From: Pseudomonadota bacterium
GTDB taxonomy: Bacteria; Pseudomonadota; Alphaproteobacteria; Rhizobiales; Beijerinckiaceae
NCBI GenBank assembly: GCA_023452965.1
Contig: JAEXUU010000735.1
Coordinates: 1 to 5,090, forward strand
Length of the DNA: 5,090 nt
Direction of reading: 5' to 3'
Under the pieces are notes generated by a model. That model saw nothing but the letters and a program-made list of their open reading frames with translations, did not search any database and was not told the DNA's origin. Made by a program: the position numbers and the translations under genes. Positions 1 through 5,090 of this stretch are shown here, one piece after another; position 1 is the first letter of the stretch; every line of letters starts with the position of its first letter.

Positions 1-63
1 CAGCAGACCAGCGACCAGCCGAATGCGGCCTACGCTACGCTCGGCGTCCACTGGAAGCGCTGA
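1..63 (+). CDS. 3' end of an unidentified gene (C-terminal 20 residues)
   Basis: The first reading frame is open from the left edge to a TGA at 61-63 and encodes the tail QQTSDQPNAAYATLGVHWKR. The alternating pattern near the end (YATLGVHWK) resembles the last strand of an outer-membrane beta-barrel. However, it ends in Arg rather than the usual terminal aromatic residue, so this is only a suggestion. The gene converges on the vapC toxin gene, with 51 bases between the two stop codons. I see no convincing stem-loop terminator there. Product unknown; the coding call rests on the open frame and high-GC codon use over a very short stretch. Confidence 0.5.
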   Translation, partial: QQTSDQPNAAYATLGVHWKR

Positions 64-114
64 AGCGCCCGTCTTCCTGCTCGAACGGAGAGCTTCCGCA
101 CTGTCGCGCCAGGC

Positions 115-504
115 TCAGCCGGGCAGCGCCGCGACAACATCCGTGCGCGCGAAATCATCGCCGACGAACAGCAAGGAACAGCCGTGCTGCATAGCGACCG
201 CATAGGCGAAGCAATCGCCGAAATTCAGCTTGGCAGGATGCGAGCCCCTGCCCCAGCGGGCATGGGCTTCGGAGACGCGGCCGGCTTCGGCTGCCGTGAC
301 CGGGATCACCGTCGGGTCGATCCCGTCGAGTAGCAGTTTCATCGCCTCTTCCAGACCGCGGCTGCGCGCAACGATCAAGGCCTCCGCCAGCGTGCCGGCA
401 GAGATCACCACATCGGCTTCTTCTTCCAGGACGGCCTTGCACGGTTCCGCCGTGGCCTCGTCCAGCAGGATCGCCATCAGCGCGGAGGTATCGAGCGCGA
501 TCAC
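115..504 (-). CDS. vapC: VapC-family PIN-domain ribonuclease toxin
   Basis: A 129-residue protein, the usual size for a VapC toxin. VapC proteins are Mg2+-dependent endoribonucleases that cleave tRNA or rRNA and stop translation when freed from their antitoxin. The acidic PIN-domain residues are all in place: D5 in the opening ALDTSAL motif, E41 in TLAEAL, D97 in NFGDCFAYA, and D116/D117 in VGDDF. The gene appears complete and probably active. The start is a GTG at 504-502. It overlaps the antitoxin stop as GTGA (501-504), and no strong ribosome-binding site precedes it, so translation is probably coupled to that of the antitoxin. This is a common way to keep antitoxin in excess. The target RNA cannot be told from the sequence. 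Confidence 0.93.
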   Translation of the reverse strand: MIALDTSALMAILLDEATAEPCKAVLEEEADVVISAGTLAEALIVARSRGLEEAMKLLLDGIDPTVIPVTAAEAGRVSEAHARWGRGSHPAKLNFGDCFAYAVAMQHGCSLLFVGDDFARTDVVAALPG

Positions 505-758
505 TCAGGCAAGCCGTCTTCGCCGTAGAGGAAATCCTGGCTACGGGCGGCGCCCGGGCCGGGCAAGGCCTTGCCCCGGGCCACAGCCTGCGCTGCCGCG
601 ATGCCGGCGCGGCGGGCAGCCCGGTCGAAAGCCGGTTTCACCGGCACCAGCCGAGCCACCGCCTGTCCATGCCGTGTCAGCACGATGTCCTCGCCCGCCT
701 CGGCACGCCGTACGAGTTCGGTCAGTTGGGCCTTGGCTTCGCTTACCGAGATGGTCAT
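501..758 (-). CDS. vapB: Phd/YefM-family antitoxin (VapB partner of VapC)
   Basis: An 85-residue protein. Residues 1-40 form the Phd/YefM DNA-binding fold, with typical signatures ISVSEAKAQLTELVRRAEAGE and IVLTRHGQAVARLVPV. Residues 45-85 are the variable toxin-binding tail, ending in SQDFLYGEDGLPE, a motif common in antitoxins paired with this VapC type. Proteins of this family neutralise the toxin by covering its active site and, with it, repress their own promoter. The ATG start at 758-756 has a good purine-rich site on the minus strand (AGAGGG, four bases before the start). The gene lies first in the pair and overlaps vapC by four bases. It lies 48 bases beyond the end of the molybdenum-cofactor gene, in the same direction, so it could also receive read-through transcription. 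'VapB' is by partner; the fold is Phd/YefM rather than AbrB. Confidence 0.92.
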   Translation of the reverse strand: MTISVSEAKAQLTELVRRAEAGEDIVLTRHGQAVARLVPVKPAFDRAARRAGIAAAQAVARGKALPGPGAARSQDFLYGEDGLPE

Positions 759-781
759 TGCACCCTCTCAAGATCGCCCGA

Positions 782-810
782 AATCTAGTCCAACAAATAG
801 TCCAATTCAA
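782..810 (-). promoter_or_regulatory. Candidate promoter of the vapBC pair
   Basis: On the minus strand, TTGAAT (810-805) and TAGATT (787-782) are separated by exactly 17 bases. Each matches four of six bases of the sigma-70 consensus (TTGACA, TATAAT). Transcription would begin near position 775 and give a short leader before the antitoxin ATG at 758. The -35 element overlaps the stop codon of the upstream gene (807-809). The stretch is visibly more AT-rich than its surroundings. This is a pattern-based prediction only. Confidence 0.4.
786..805. repeat. Tandem 8-base direct repeat, candidate antitoxin operator
   Basis: TAGTCCAA occurs at 786-793 and again, perfectly, at 798-805, with CAAA between (12-base period, about one helical turn). 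The copies fall within the spacer and the edge of the -10 element of the candidate vapBC promoter. That is where an autorepressing antitoxin-toxin complex would be expected to bind. The repeat is seen directly; its operator role is inferred. Confidence 0.4.
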
Positions 811-2417
811 GCGCGCGACGAGGTCAGTGCCTTCAGCGCCTCGGGCGTGTCGACATCGATCGCGATCGCGGGATCATCGAGCGGGACCTCCTCGACGGCA
901 TCGCCCGCCGCCTCCAGCAGGCGCCGCGCACCCTCGTCACCCCAGAGCCCGGCCACCCTGGAAAAGAGCGCCCGCGACAGCAGCACCGGATTGCCGCGAT
1001 GCCCGAGCAGCGTCGGCACCACCGCGACCGCGTCCGGCCGGTCGGCAAAGGCCTGGGCCAGCCGGTCGATCACGCCGGGCGTGACGTTCGGCATGTCACC
1101 GAGCGAGACGACGACACCTTCTACCTCCGCCGGCAGGGCCGCAATGCCGGCCTTCAGCGAGCTCGCGAGACCGTCGGCGAAATCGGGATTGCGGACGAAC
1201 CGGACGTCGAGTCCCTCCAGCGCCGCCCGGATCTCGGCTTCCTGATGGCCGACCACGACGAGGACCGGCGCGGCCCGCGAGGCGATCTGCGCCTTGACGG
1301 CGTGGCGCACCAGTGGCTCGCCGCGGACAGGCTGGAGCAGCTTGTTATCGGCGCCCATGCGGGTCGAGCGGCCGGCGGCGAGCACCAGCCCGGCGACCGG
1401 CGCGACCGCGGCATGACCGGGTGCGCGCGGCTGCGGCCGCGAGATGATCTCCATCAGGAGTCCGCCGACCCCCATGCCCTGGATATCGGCGCGCCGTACC
1501 GGCATGCCGGCGAGGCAGCGCTGCAGCACCCAGTCGAAGCCGTTCTCCTTGGGCGAGCGGGCGCAGCCGGGCGCACCGATCACCGGCTTGCCCTCGAGTT
1601 CGCCGATCAGCATGAGGTTGCCGGGATCGACCGGCATGCCGAGATGCTCGATGCGCCCGCCGGCCTCGACCAGCGCCTGCGGCACCACATCGCGCCGGTC
1701 GGTGATCGCCGACGCCCCGAAGACCACGACGAGATCGGCCGGCCCGGCAGCGGCCTCGCGGATTGCCTTGGCGAGCGGCGGGCTCTCATGCGGCACGCGC
1801 TGTTCCAGCACGATCTCGCCGCCGGCCGGCTCGAGCCGCTCGGCCATCACCCGCAAGGTCTTGTCGACCACCGAGGGCTTGAGGCCGGGCAGCAGGGTCG
1901 AGACCACGGCGACGGATTTCAGCTTGTACTCGGTGACCGCGATCGGCTTGCCCGTTCCCAGCCGCTCCAGCGCCTCGGCGATCTGCCGTTCCTGCACGGC
2001 ATAGGGAATGATCTTCACCGTGCCGACCATCTCGCCCGCGACGACCGCCTTCAGCGCCGGCAGCGTCGCCACCGTGATAGCCTCGTCGATGCCGTTCAGC
2101 ATGTCGATCAGCGCGGTGTCGATGGTCAGCACGCCGGCGGCGGCCGCGAACAGGTTGACGCGCCCGGTGAACGGCGCCTCGGTCACCACCGCCCGTCCGG
2201 CGATCGCCCGCGCCAAGTGCTCGGCGGCGGTGTTCTCGTCGATATCGCCGGGCTCGAGCTGGACGGCGACGATCTCGGTCAGCCCGCCCGCCGCCAGCTT
2301 TTCCGCGTCCTGCACGCTGATCGTCGCGCCCTTGCGGACGATGGCGTCGCCGGCGCGTACCGTATGGGCCGCGACGCTGCCCGCCGCTTCGGCGATCGGG
2401 ATGGAACCGAACTTCAT
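807..2417 (-). CDS. Molybdopterin-binding / MobA-like nucleotidyltransferase fusion protein
   Basis: A 536-residue two-domain protein. Residues about 1-325 form a MoeA/MogA-like half. The molybdopterin-binding domain lies near 165-325 (VVSTLLPGLK, then VVFGASAITDRRDVVPQAL at about 231-249 and VIGAPGCARSPKENGFDWVL at about 279-298). A Pro/Ala linker (about 327-340) leads to a MobA/MocA-type nucleotidyltransferase domain, 341-536. This carries the nucleotide-binding loop LAAGRSTRMG (346-355), K359, VVGHQ, and the metal-binding Asp441 in SLGDMP. The domain probably attaches CMP (or GMP) to molybdopterin to make a dinucleotide cofactor. CMP is favoured because the neighbouring XdhC proteins serve xanthine-dehydrogenase-type enzymes that use the cytosine form in many bacteria. 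The frame is open upstream to 2636, but ATG at 2417 is chosen because the upstream stretch is the coding region of the preceding gene. There is no clear ribosome-binding site, so translational coupling is likely. Last gene of the operon; cytoplasmic. Confidence 0.9.
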   Translation of the reverse strand: MKFGSIPIAEAAGSVAAHTVRAGDAIVRKGATISVQDAEKLAAGGLTEIVAVQLEPGDIDENTAAEHLARAIAGRAVVTEAPFTGRVNLFAAAAGVLTIDTALIDMLNGIDEAITVATLPALKAVVAGEMVGTVKIIPYAVQERQIAEALERLGTGKPIAVTEYKLKSVAVVSTLLPGLKPSVVDKTLRVMAERLEPAGGEIVLEQRVPHESPPLAKAIREAAAGPADLVVVFGASAITDRRDVVPQALVEAGGRIEHLGMPVDPGNLMLIGELEGKPVIGAPGCARSPKENGFDWVLQRCLAGMPVRRADIQGMGVGGLLMEIISRPQPRAPGHAAVAPVAGLVLAAGRSTRMGADNKLLQPVRGEPLVRHAVKAQIASRAAPVLVVVGHQEAEIRAALEGLDVRFVRNPDFADGLASSLKAGIAALPAEVEGVVVSLGDMPNVTPGVIDRLAQAFADRPDAVAVVPTLLGHRGNPVLLSRALFSRVAGLWGDEGARRLLEAAGDAVEEVPLDDPAIAIDVDTPEALKALTSSRA

Positions 2418-2443
2418 GGGCAGGCACTCATAGGGGCAATCAT
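2414..2443 (-). other. Possible nine-codon coupling micro-ORF
   Basis: The 22-base gap between the XdhC C-terminal-domain gene and the fusion gene is bridged by a tiny frame encoding MIAPMSACP. Its ATG (2443-2441) overlaps the TGA of the upstream gene as ATGA. Its own TGA (2416-2414) overlaps the ATG of the downstream gene, again as ATGA. It could let terminating ribosomes step forward by reinitiation, since the downstream start lacks a visible ribosome-binding site. It may also be chance; no peptide function is proposed. Confidence 0.3.
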
Positions 2444-3132
2444 GCAGGCTTGCGGCGCGGGCCGCGCAGGGTAGCGACGATCTCGCCGAGGATCGCGAGC
2501 GCGATTTCGGCTGGCGAGACGGCGCCGATGTCGAGCCCGATCGGGGCGTGGATACGCGCGGTCTGCGCCTCGCCGAAGCCAGCCGCGGCCAGACGCTCCA
2601 GGCGCCGGCCATGCGTCTTCCGGCTGCCGAGCGCACCGATGTAGAAGCAGTCGGACTTCAGCGCCGCGACGAGCCCGGGATCGTCGATCTTCGGATCGTG
2701 CGTCAGCGCGACGAACGCCGTGTAGGCGTCGAGCGGCTGGCGCTTCAGCACCTCGTCCGGCCATTCCGCCAGCAGCGTCACCTCGGGAAAGCGCTCCTGC
2801 GTCGCGAAGGCGGTTCGCGGGTCGATGACGGTGACGTCGAGATCGAGCAGCTTCGCCATCGGCGCCATCGCCTGCGAGATATGCACCGCGCCGGTGACGA
2901 TCAGGCGCGGCGGCGGCGCCTGCACGGTCAGGAAATAGGCGGCGCCGTCGACCTCGACCGAACCGCTTTTGCCGGTGCGCAACTGCCTGTCGATCGGCTC
3001 GGCCAGCGGGTCCTGCTGCAGCTCGGCTGCCTTGACCAGTCTTTGCGCGCCCGAGCCGGTCTCGGTGACCAGCACCGCGGCACGCCGCGCCGCGCGCTCC
3101 GCATTGAGCGCCGAAAGCAGCGACAGCTCCAT
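2440..3132 (-). CDS. XdhC-family protein, C-terminal Rossmann-domain type
   Basis: A 230-residue protein matching the C-terminal half of XdhC/CoxI-family proteins. These bind the molybdenum cofactor, promote its sulfuration and insert it into xanthine-dehydrogenase-family enzymes. The Rossmann-like core begins at about residue 77 (LIVTGAVHISQAMAPMAKLL, then DVTVIDPR at 99-106). It continues through FVALTHDPKID, FYIGALGSRKTHGRRL and IHAPIGLDIGAVSPAEIALAIL, all strong family signatures. The first 75 residues or so are a poorly conserved, cysteine-free segment. The conserved cysteines of the family are instead on the separate small protein encoded at 3768-4106, so the two probably work as a split XdhC. 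The ATG at 3132 has an AAGG site inside the end of the LysE gene, whose stop is three bases upstream. The canonical GAGH motif reads GAVH here, which may be a subfamily trait. Confidence 0.9.
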   Translation of the reverse strand: MELSLLSALNAERAARRAAVLVTETGSGAQRLVKAAELQQDPLAEPIDRQLRTGKSGSVEVDGAAYFLTVQAPPPRLIVTGAVHISQAMAPMAKLLDLDVTVIDPRTAFATQERFPEVTLLAEWPDEVLKRQPLDAYTAFVALTHDPKIDDPGLVAALKSDCFYIGALGSRKTHGRRLERLAAAGFGEAQTARIHAPIGLDIGAVSPAEIALAILGEIVATLRGPRRKPA

Positions 3133-3135
3133 GGC

Positions 3136-3768
3136 TCAGCCCTTGTCCACGGCGAGCTTGACCCCGAGCCCGATCATCATGCCGCCGCCGAGCCAGCGCC
3201 CGATGCCGAAGCCGGCGCGGCTCGCCTTCATCGTCTTCATCACCAGCGAGGCGCCGAACACGGTGACGAGATCGGCCGAGGAGAAGGCGAAATTGACGAT
3301 CGTGCCGAGGATCAGGAACTGCGCCCAGACCGGCAGCGAAGCCGTGGGATCGACGAACTGCGGCAGCAGCGCGATGAAGAACAGCGCGACCTTGGGGTTC
3401 AGGATCTCGACGATGAAGGAATCGACCAGCGCCCGCTTCACCGTCTTCGGCGGCGCCACCGGCTGGTCCGCGGCCGAGCCGAGCCTGGAACGGATCATGC
3501 CGATGCCGAGCCAGACCAGATAGAGCGCGCCGGCGATCTTCACCGCGAGATAGAGCTCGGGCACATGCTTGAACACCGCCGACAGGCCGAAGGCCGCGGC
3601 GAAGACGTGGACATAGCAGCCGAGATGGATGCCGAGCATCGCCATCAGCCCGGCCTTGCGGCCATGGGCGATGGTCTGTGCCGCCGTGTAGAGCAACGCC
3701 GGCCCCGGAAAATAGGCGACCAGCAAGGTCAGCGTCGCGAAGGCGGCGAGGGTTTCCCAGGAGGCCAT
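3136..3768 (-). CDS. LysE/RhtB-family amino-acid (metabolite) exporter
   Basis: A 210-residue inner-membrane protein with the standard length and about six hydrophobic segments of the family: roughly 7-28, 40-65, 70-92, 115-138, 147-170 and 185-207. Family marks are YFPGPALLY (19-27), followed by the charged GRKAG (36-40), and ILNPKVALFFIALLPQF (122-138). LysE/RhtB proteins export amino acids or related small molecules using the proton or cation gradient; the substrate cannot be read from the sequence. The ATG (3768-3766) overlaps the stop of the preceding gene by one base (TGATG) and has a good AAGGA site. The gene therefore sits firmly inside the operon, between the two XdhC pieces, only three bases ahead of the next gene. 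No role in cofactor maturation is known for this family, so it may simply be a passenger or may support a substrate pathway of the client enzyme. Confidence 0.93.
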   Translation of the reverse strand: MASWETLAAFATLTLLVAYFPGPALLYTAAQTIAHGRKAGLMAMLGIHLGCYVHVFAAAFGLSAVFKHVPELYLAVKIAGALYLVWLGIGMIRSRLGSAADQPVAPPKTVKRALVDSFIVEILNPKVALFFIALLPQFVDPTASLPVWAQFLILGTIVNFAFSSADLVTVFGASLVMKTMKASRAGFGIGRWLGGGMMIGLGVKLAVDKG

Positions 3769-4106
3769 CAGTTCGTTTCCTTGGCGCGGACGGGCTCGAC
3801 GAAAACCTTGATACGCCCGCCGCAGGAGAGGCCGACCTTCCAGGCGGCCTCGTCGGCGACACCGAATTCGAGCGTGCGCGGTGTGCCCTGAGCGATCACT
3901 TCGCCGGCTTCCTCGACGACCGCGCCCTCGACGCAGCCGCCGGAGACCGAGCCGAGGAAATTGCCTTCACCGTCGATGACGAGATGCGAGCCGACCGGAC
4001 GTGGGGGCGCGCCCCAGGTGTCGCGCACGGTGGCGAGCGCGACGCCGCGCCCGGCCTTGGCCCAGGCCTCGGCGGTGGCCAGGATGTCCGTGTCGGTGCT
4101 GATCAT
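3768..4106 (-). CDS. XdhC-family protein, N-terminal (XdhC/CoxI) domain only
   Basis: A 112-residue protein consisting of just the XdhC/CoxI N-terminal domain. Clear signatures are ALATVRDTWGAPPRPVGSHL (23-42), GSVSGGCVEG (52-61, Cys58) and VGLSCGGRIKVFVEP (91-105, Cys95). In the full-length family the conserved cysteines are tied to handling of sulfur and the molybdenum cofactor before insertion into xanthine-dehydrogenase-type enzymes. The Rossmann half is missing here and is found two genes downstream (2440-3132), so the two products likely form one functional unit. Small stand-alone N-terminal-domain proteins of this kind also occur in other alphaproteobacteria. This is the first gene of the operon. 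Its ATG at 4106 is preceded by a strong GGGAGGGG ribosome-binding site eight bases upstream, which supports this start. Confidence 0.92.
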   Translation of the reverse strand: MISTDTDILATAEAWAKAGRGVALATVRDTWGAPPRPVGSHLVIDGEGNFLGSVSGGCVEGAVVEEAGEVIAQGTPRTLEFGVADEAAWKVGLSCGGRIKVFVEPVRAKETN

Positions 4107-4287
4107 GCTGTCGACCCCTCCCCGGCGCGGTTATACGCAGCTTGAAACATTGCCCGTATCATACGCGCCGGCGCGCAACGAGACTCAGCTACTTAAGCAT
4201 ACCCGCCGCGGCTTTCGAGCATGCGATGGGCGAAATCCCCTCCGCATCCCGGGCCCCGGCTCGCACCTGGCCTTCCCTGCACCGAAG
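4107..4287. promoter_or_regulatory. Divergent intergenic region with candidate promoter elements and small palindromes
   Basis: This 181-base region separates the minus-strand cofactor operon from the plus-strand hydrolase and should hold both promoters. On the minus strand, -10-like hexamers are TATGAT (4163-4158, five of six to consensus) and TATAAC (4135-4130); neither has a good -35 partner. Two palindromes abut: CGTATCATACG (4155-4165, five-base arms) and CGCGCCGGCGCG (4164-4175, perfect). They could be operators, but GC palindromes are common in such DNA. The half nearer the hydrolase (about 4200-4287) shows no clear signal. Confidence 0.35.
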
Positions 4288-4980
4288 ATGGCGAATTCCA
4301 TGGACGGCATCGTTCTTCTGCACGGCATTGCGCGGCGCTCGGGCTCGCTCGCCAGCCTCGAACGCCATCTCCATTCGGCGGGCTATGCGACCCTCAATCT
4401 CGACTACCCGGCCCGCCAGACCGGCCTGCGGCAGATCGCAGAAGAACTGCAGCAGCCCATCGCAGCGTTCGCGGACGGAATGGACGGCCGGCTGCATTTC
4501 GTCACGCATTCCATGGGCGGACTGGTCGCACGCGCCCTTATCGCGCAGCACCGTCCGGAACGTCTCGGCCGTGTCGTGATGCTGGCGCCCCCGAATGAAG
4601 GCAGCGAGATCGCCGACCTGCTGCGTGGCAACCCGCTCTACCGCGCCTTCTTCGGCCCGGCCGGCGCCGCGCTGGTCACGGCGCGGCCGGACGAACTGCA
4701 AGGCTTGCTGGGCGCAATCGACTATCCGCTCGGTGTGATCGCCGGCGACCGCTCGCTCTATCCATTGTCGTCGCTGCTCCTGCCGGGTCCCAACGATGGC
4801 CGGGTCTCGGTGGAACGCACGCAGGTCGCCGGCATGAGCGATCACATCACCGTGCACGCCACCCATCCGCTGATCATGCGCAACCGTGAAGCCGTCAGGC
4901 AGGTCCTGCATTTCCTGGCGCATGGACGGTTCGAAAGAGCGAACGCCGCCACCGAGCCAACCGAAGCGACCGCTCCTTAA
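4288..4980 (+). CDS. Alpha/beta-hydrolase-fold esterase/lipase-like protein
   Basis: A 230-residue alpha/beta hydrolase resembling the PGAP1/triacylglycerol-lipase-like group. An oxyanion-side motif, IVLLHGIARRSGSL (8-21), is followed by LNLDYPAR (36-43) and the nucleophile elbow FVTHSMGGLVAR (71-82) with Ser75. APPNEGSE (100-107) is typical of the group. The probable acid is Asp170 in GPNDGRVSVERT and the probable base His193 in HATHPLIMRN, so the triad looks intact. It probably cleaves an ester bond; the substrate is unknown. No signal peptide or membrane segment is seen, so it is likely cytoplasmic. The start is uncertain: ATG at 4288 is used, but a second in-frame ATG at 4300 is possible, and neither has a strong ribosome-binding site. 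The frame is open further upstream without a convincing start. The gene stands alone, divergent from the cofactor operon, and its stop overlaps that of the convergent gene on the right. Confidence 0.88.
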   Translation: MANSMDGIVLLHGIARRSGSLASLERHLHSAGYATLNLDYPARQTGLRQIAEELQQPIAAFADGMDGRLHFVTHSMGGLVARALIAQHRPERLGRVVMLAPPNEGSEIADLLRGNPLYRAFFGPAGAALVTARPDELQGLLGAIDYPLGVIAGDRSLYPLSSLLLPGPNDGRVSVERTQVAGMSDHITVHATHPLIMRNREAVRQVLHFLAHGRFERANAATEPTEATAP

Positions 4981-5090
4981 CCCGCCTTCTTCAGCCATTG
5001 GCGCGGATCGCCGGCCTGCCGCGCATCGGGCGAAAGCGCGGCGCAGAGATCGGCCATCGCCGCGAGATTATGGATCGGCCGGAACGAGTC
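4977..5090 (-). CDS. C-terminal end of an unidentified gene
   Basis: The minus-strand frame is open from the right edge to a TAA at 4979-4977 and encodes 37 residues ending in DPRQWLKKAG. Codon use matches the neighbouring genes (mostly G or C at third positions), which supports a real coding tail. The stop shares the bases TTAA (4977-4980) with the TAA of the convergent hydrolase gene, so no intergenic terminator fits between them. I do not recognise the family from this short piece (RPIHNLAAMADLCAALSPDA is its most distinctive part). Confidence 0.6.
   Translation of the reverse strand, partial: DSFRPIHNLAAMADLCAALSPDARQAGDPRQWLKKAG

Noticed and set aside
64..114. Possible terminator between the left-edge gene and vapC
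   Set aside because: Only a four-base GCTC/GAGC stem is visible, with no T-run on either strand.
230..1084. Plus-strand 284-codon frame across the vapBC region
   Set aside because: It runs opposite two confidently identified genes and has low-complexity Arg/Pro/Ala/Ser composition.
999..2474. Long plus-strand open frame (491 codons) opposite the molybdopterin-binding fusion gene
   Set aside because: It has the Arg/Asp/His/Gly-rich composition typical of an antisense shadow of a high-GC gene and resembles no family. The opposite frame is clearly the real gene.
2414..3862. Minus-strand 482-codon frame overlapping LysE and XdhC genes
   Set aside because: It is out of frame with both recognised proteins and is Arg/Ala/Gly-rich; it is a shadow. 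Only its last nine codons are discussed, as a possible coupling micro-ORF.
2548..3891. Long plus-strand open frame (447 codons) opposite the XdhC and LysE genes
   Set aside because: It spans three well-supported minus-strand genes and has shadow-type composition with no recognisable motif.
4200..4287. Possible N-terminal extension or leader hairpin before the hydrolase
   Set aside because: The frame is open but contains no convincing start codon or ribosome-binding site, and the GATGGG/CCGCATC pairing is bulged and weak.
4189..4998. Minus-strand 269-codon frame opposite the alpha/beta hydrolase
   Set aside because: The plus-strand frame carries a full hydrolase triad and family motifs; the antisense frame has none.

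Overview
The window is high-GC, strongly GC3-biased, tightly packed DNA. It reads as ordinary chromosome of an alphaproteobacterium, most likely Hyphomicrobiales (Bosea-, Methylobacterium- or Bradyrhizobium-like). That placement is inferred from the protein families, their arrangement and codon use. No marker gene is present to fix it.

Layout from left to right. (1) Positions 1-63 hold the last 20 codons of a plus-strand gene of unknown product. (2) Positions 115-758, minus strand, hold a complete type II toxin-antitoxin pair: a Phd/YefM-like antitoxin followed by a VapC PIN-domain toxin, joined by a 4-base GTGA overlap. A short AT-rich gap upstream of the antitoxin carries a candidate promoter and a tandem 8-base repeat. 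(3) Positions 807-4106, minus strand, hold a four-gene operon read right to left: a small XdhC N-terminal-domain protein, a LysE/RhtB-family exporter, an XdhC C-terminal-domain (Rossmann) protein, and a two-domain molybdopterin-binding/MobA-like nucleotidyltransferase. Gaps are 22 bases or fewer, or the genes overlap. (4) Positions 4107-4287 are a divergent intergenic region with small palindromes. (5) Positions 4288-4980, plus strand, encode a small alpha/beta hydrolase. (6) Positions 4977-5090, minus strand, hold the C-terminal end of an unidentified gene that converges on the hydrolase.

The operon makes sense as late molybdenum-cofactor maturation. The MobA/MocA-like domain would form a dinucleotide molybdenum cofactor. 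The XdhC proteins would hold the cofactor, help its sulfuration and deliver it to a xanthine-dehydrogenase-family enzyme. No such enzyme lies in the window, so its client must be elsewhere. The LysE exporter sits between the two XdhC pieces with very tight spacing and has no obvious role in the pathway.

I found no clear sign of a new system. The points most worth a second look are the exporter inside the split XdhC operon, a nine-codon micro-ORF that bridges two operon genes by ATGA overlaps at both ends, and the repeat-bearing promoter of the toxin-antitoxin pair. No tRNA, rRNA, insertion sequence or CRISPR array was seen.
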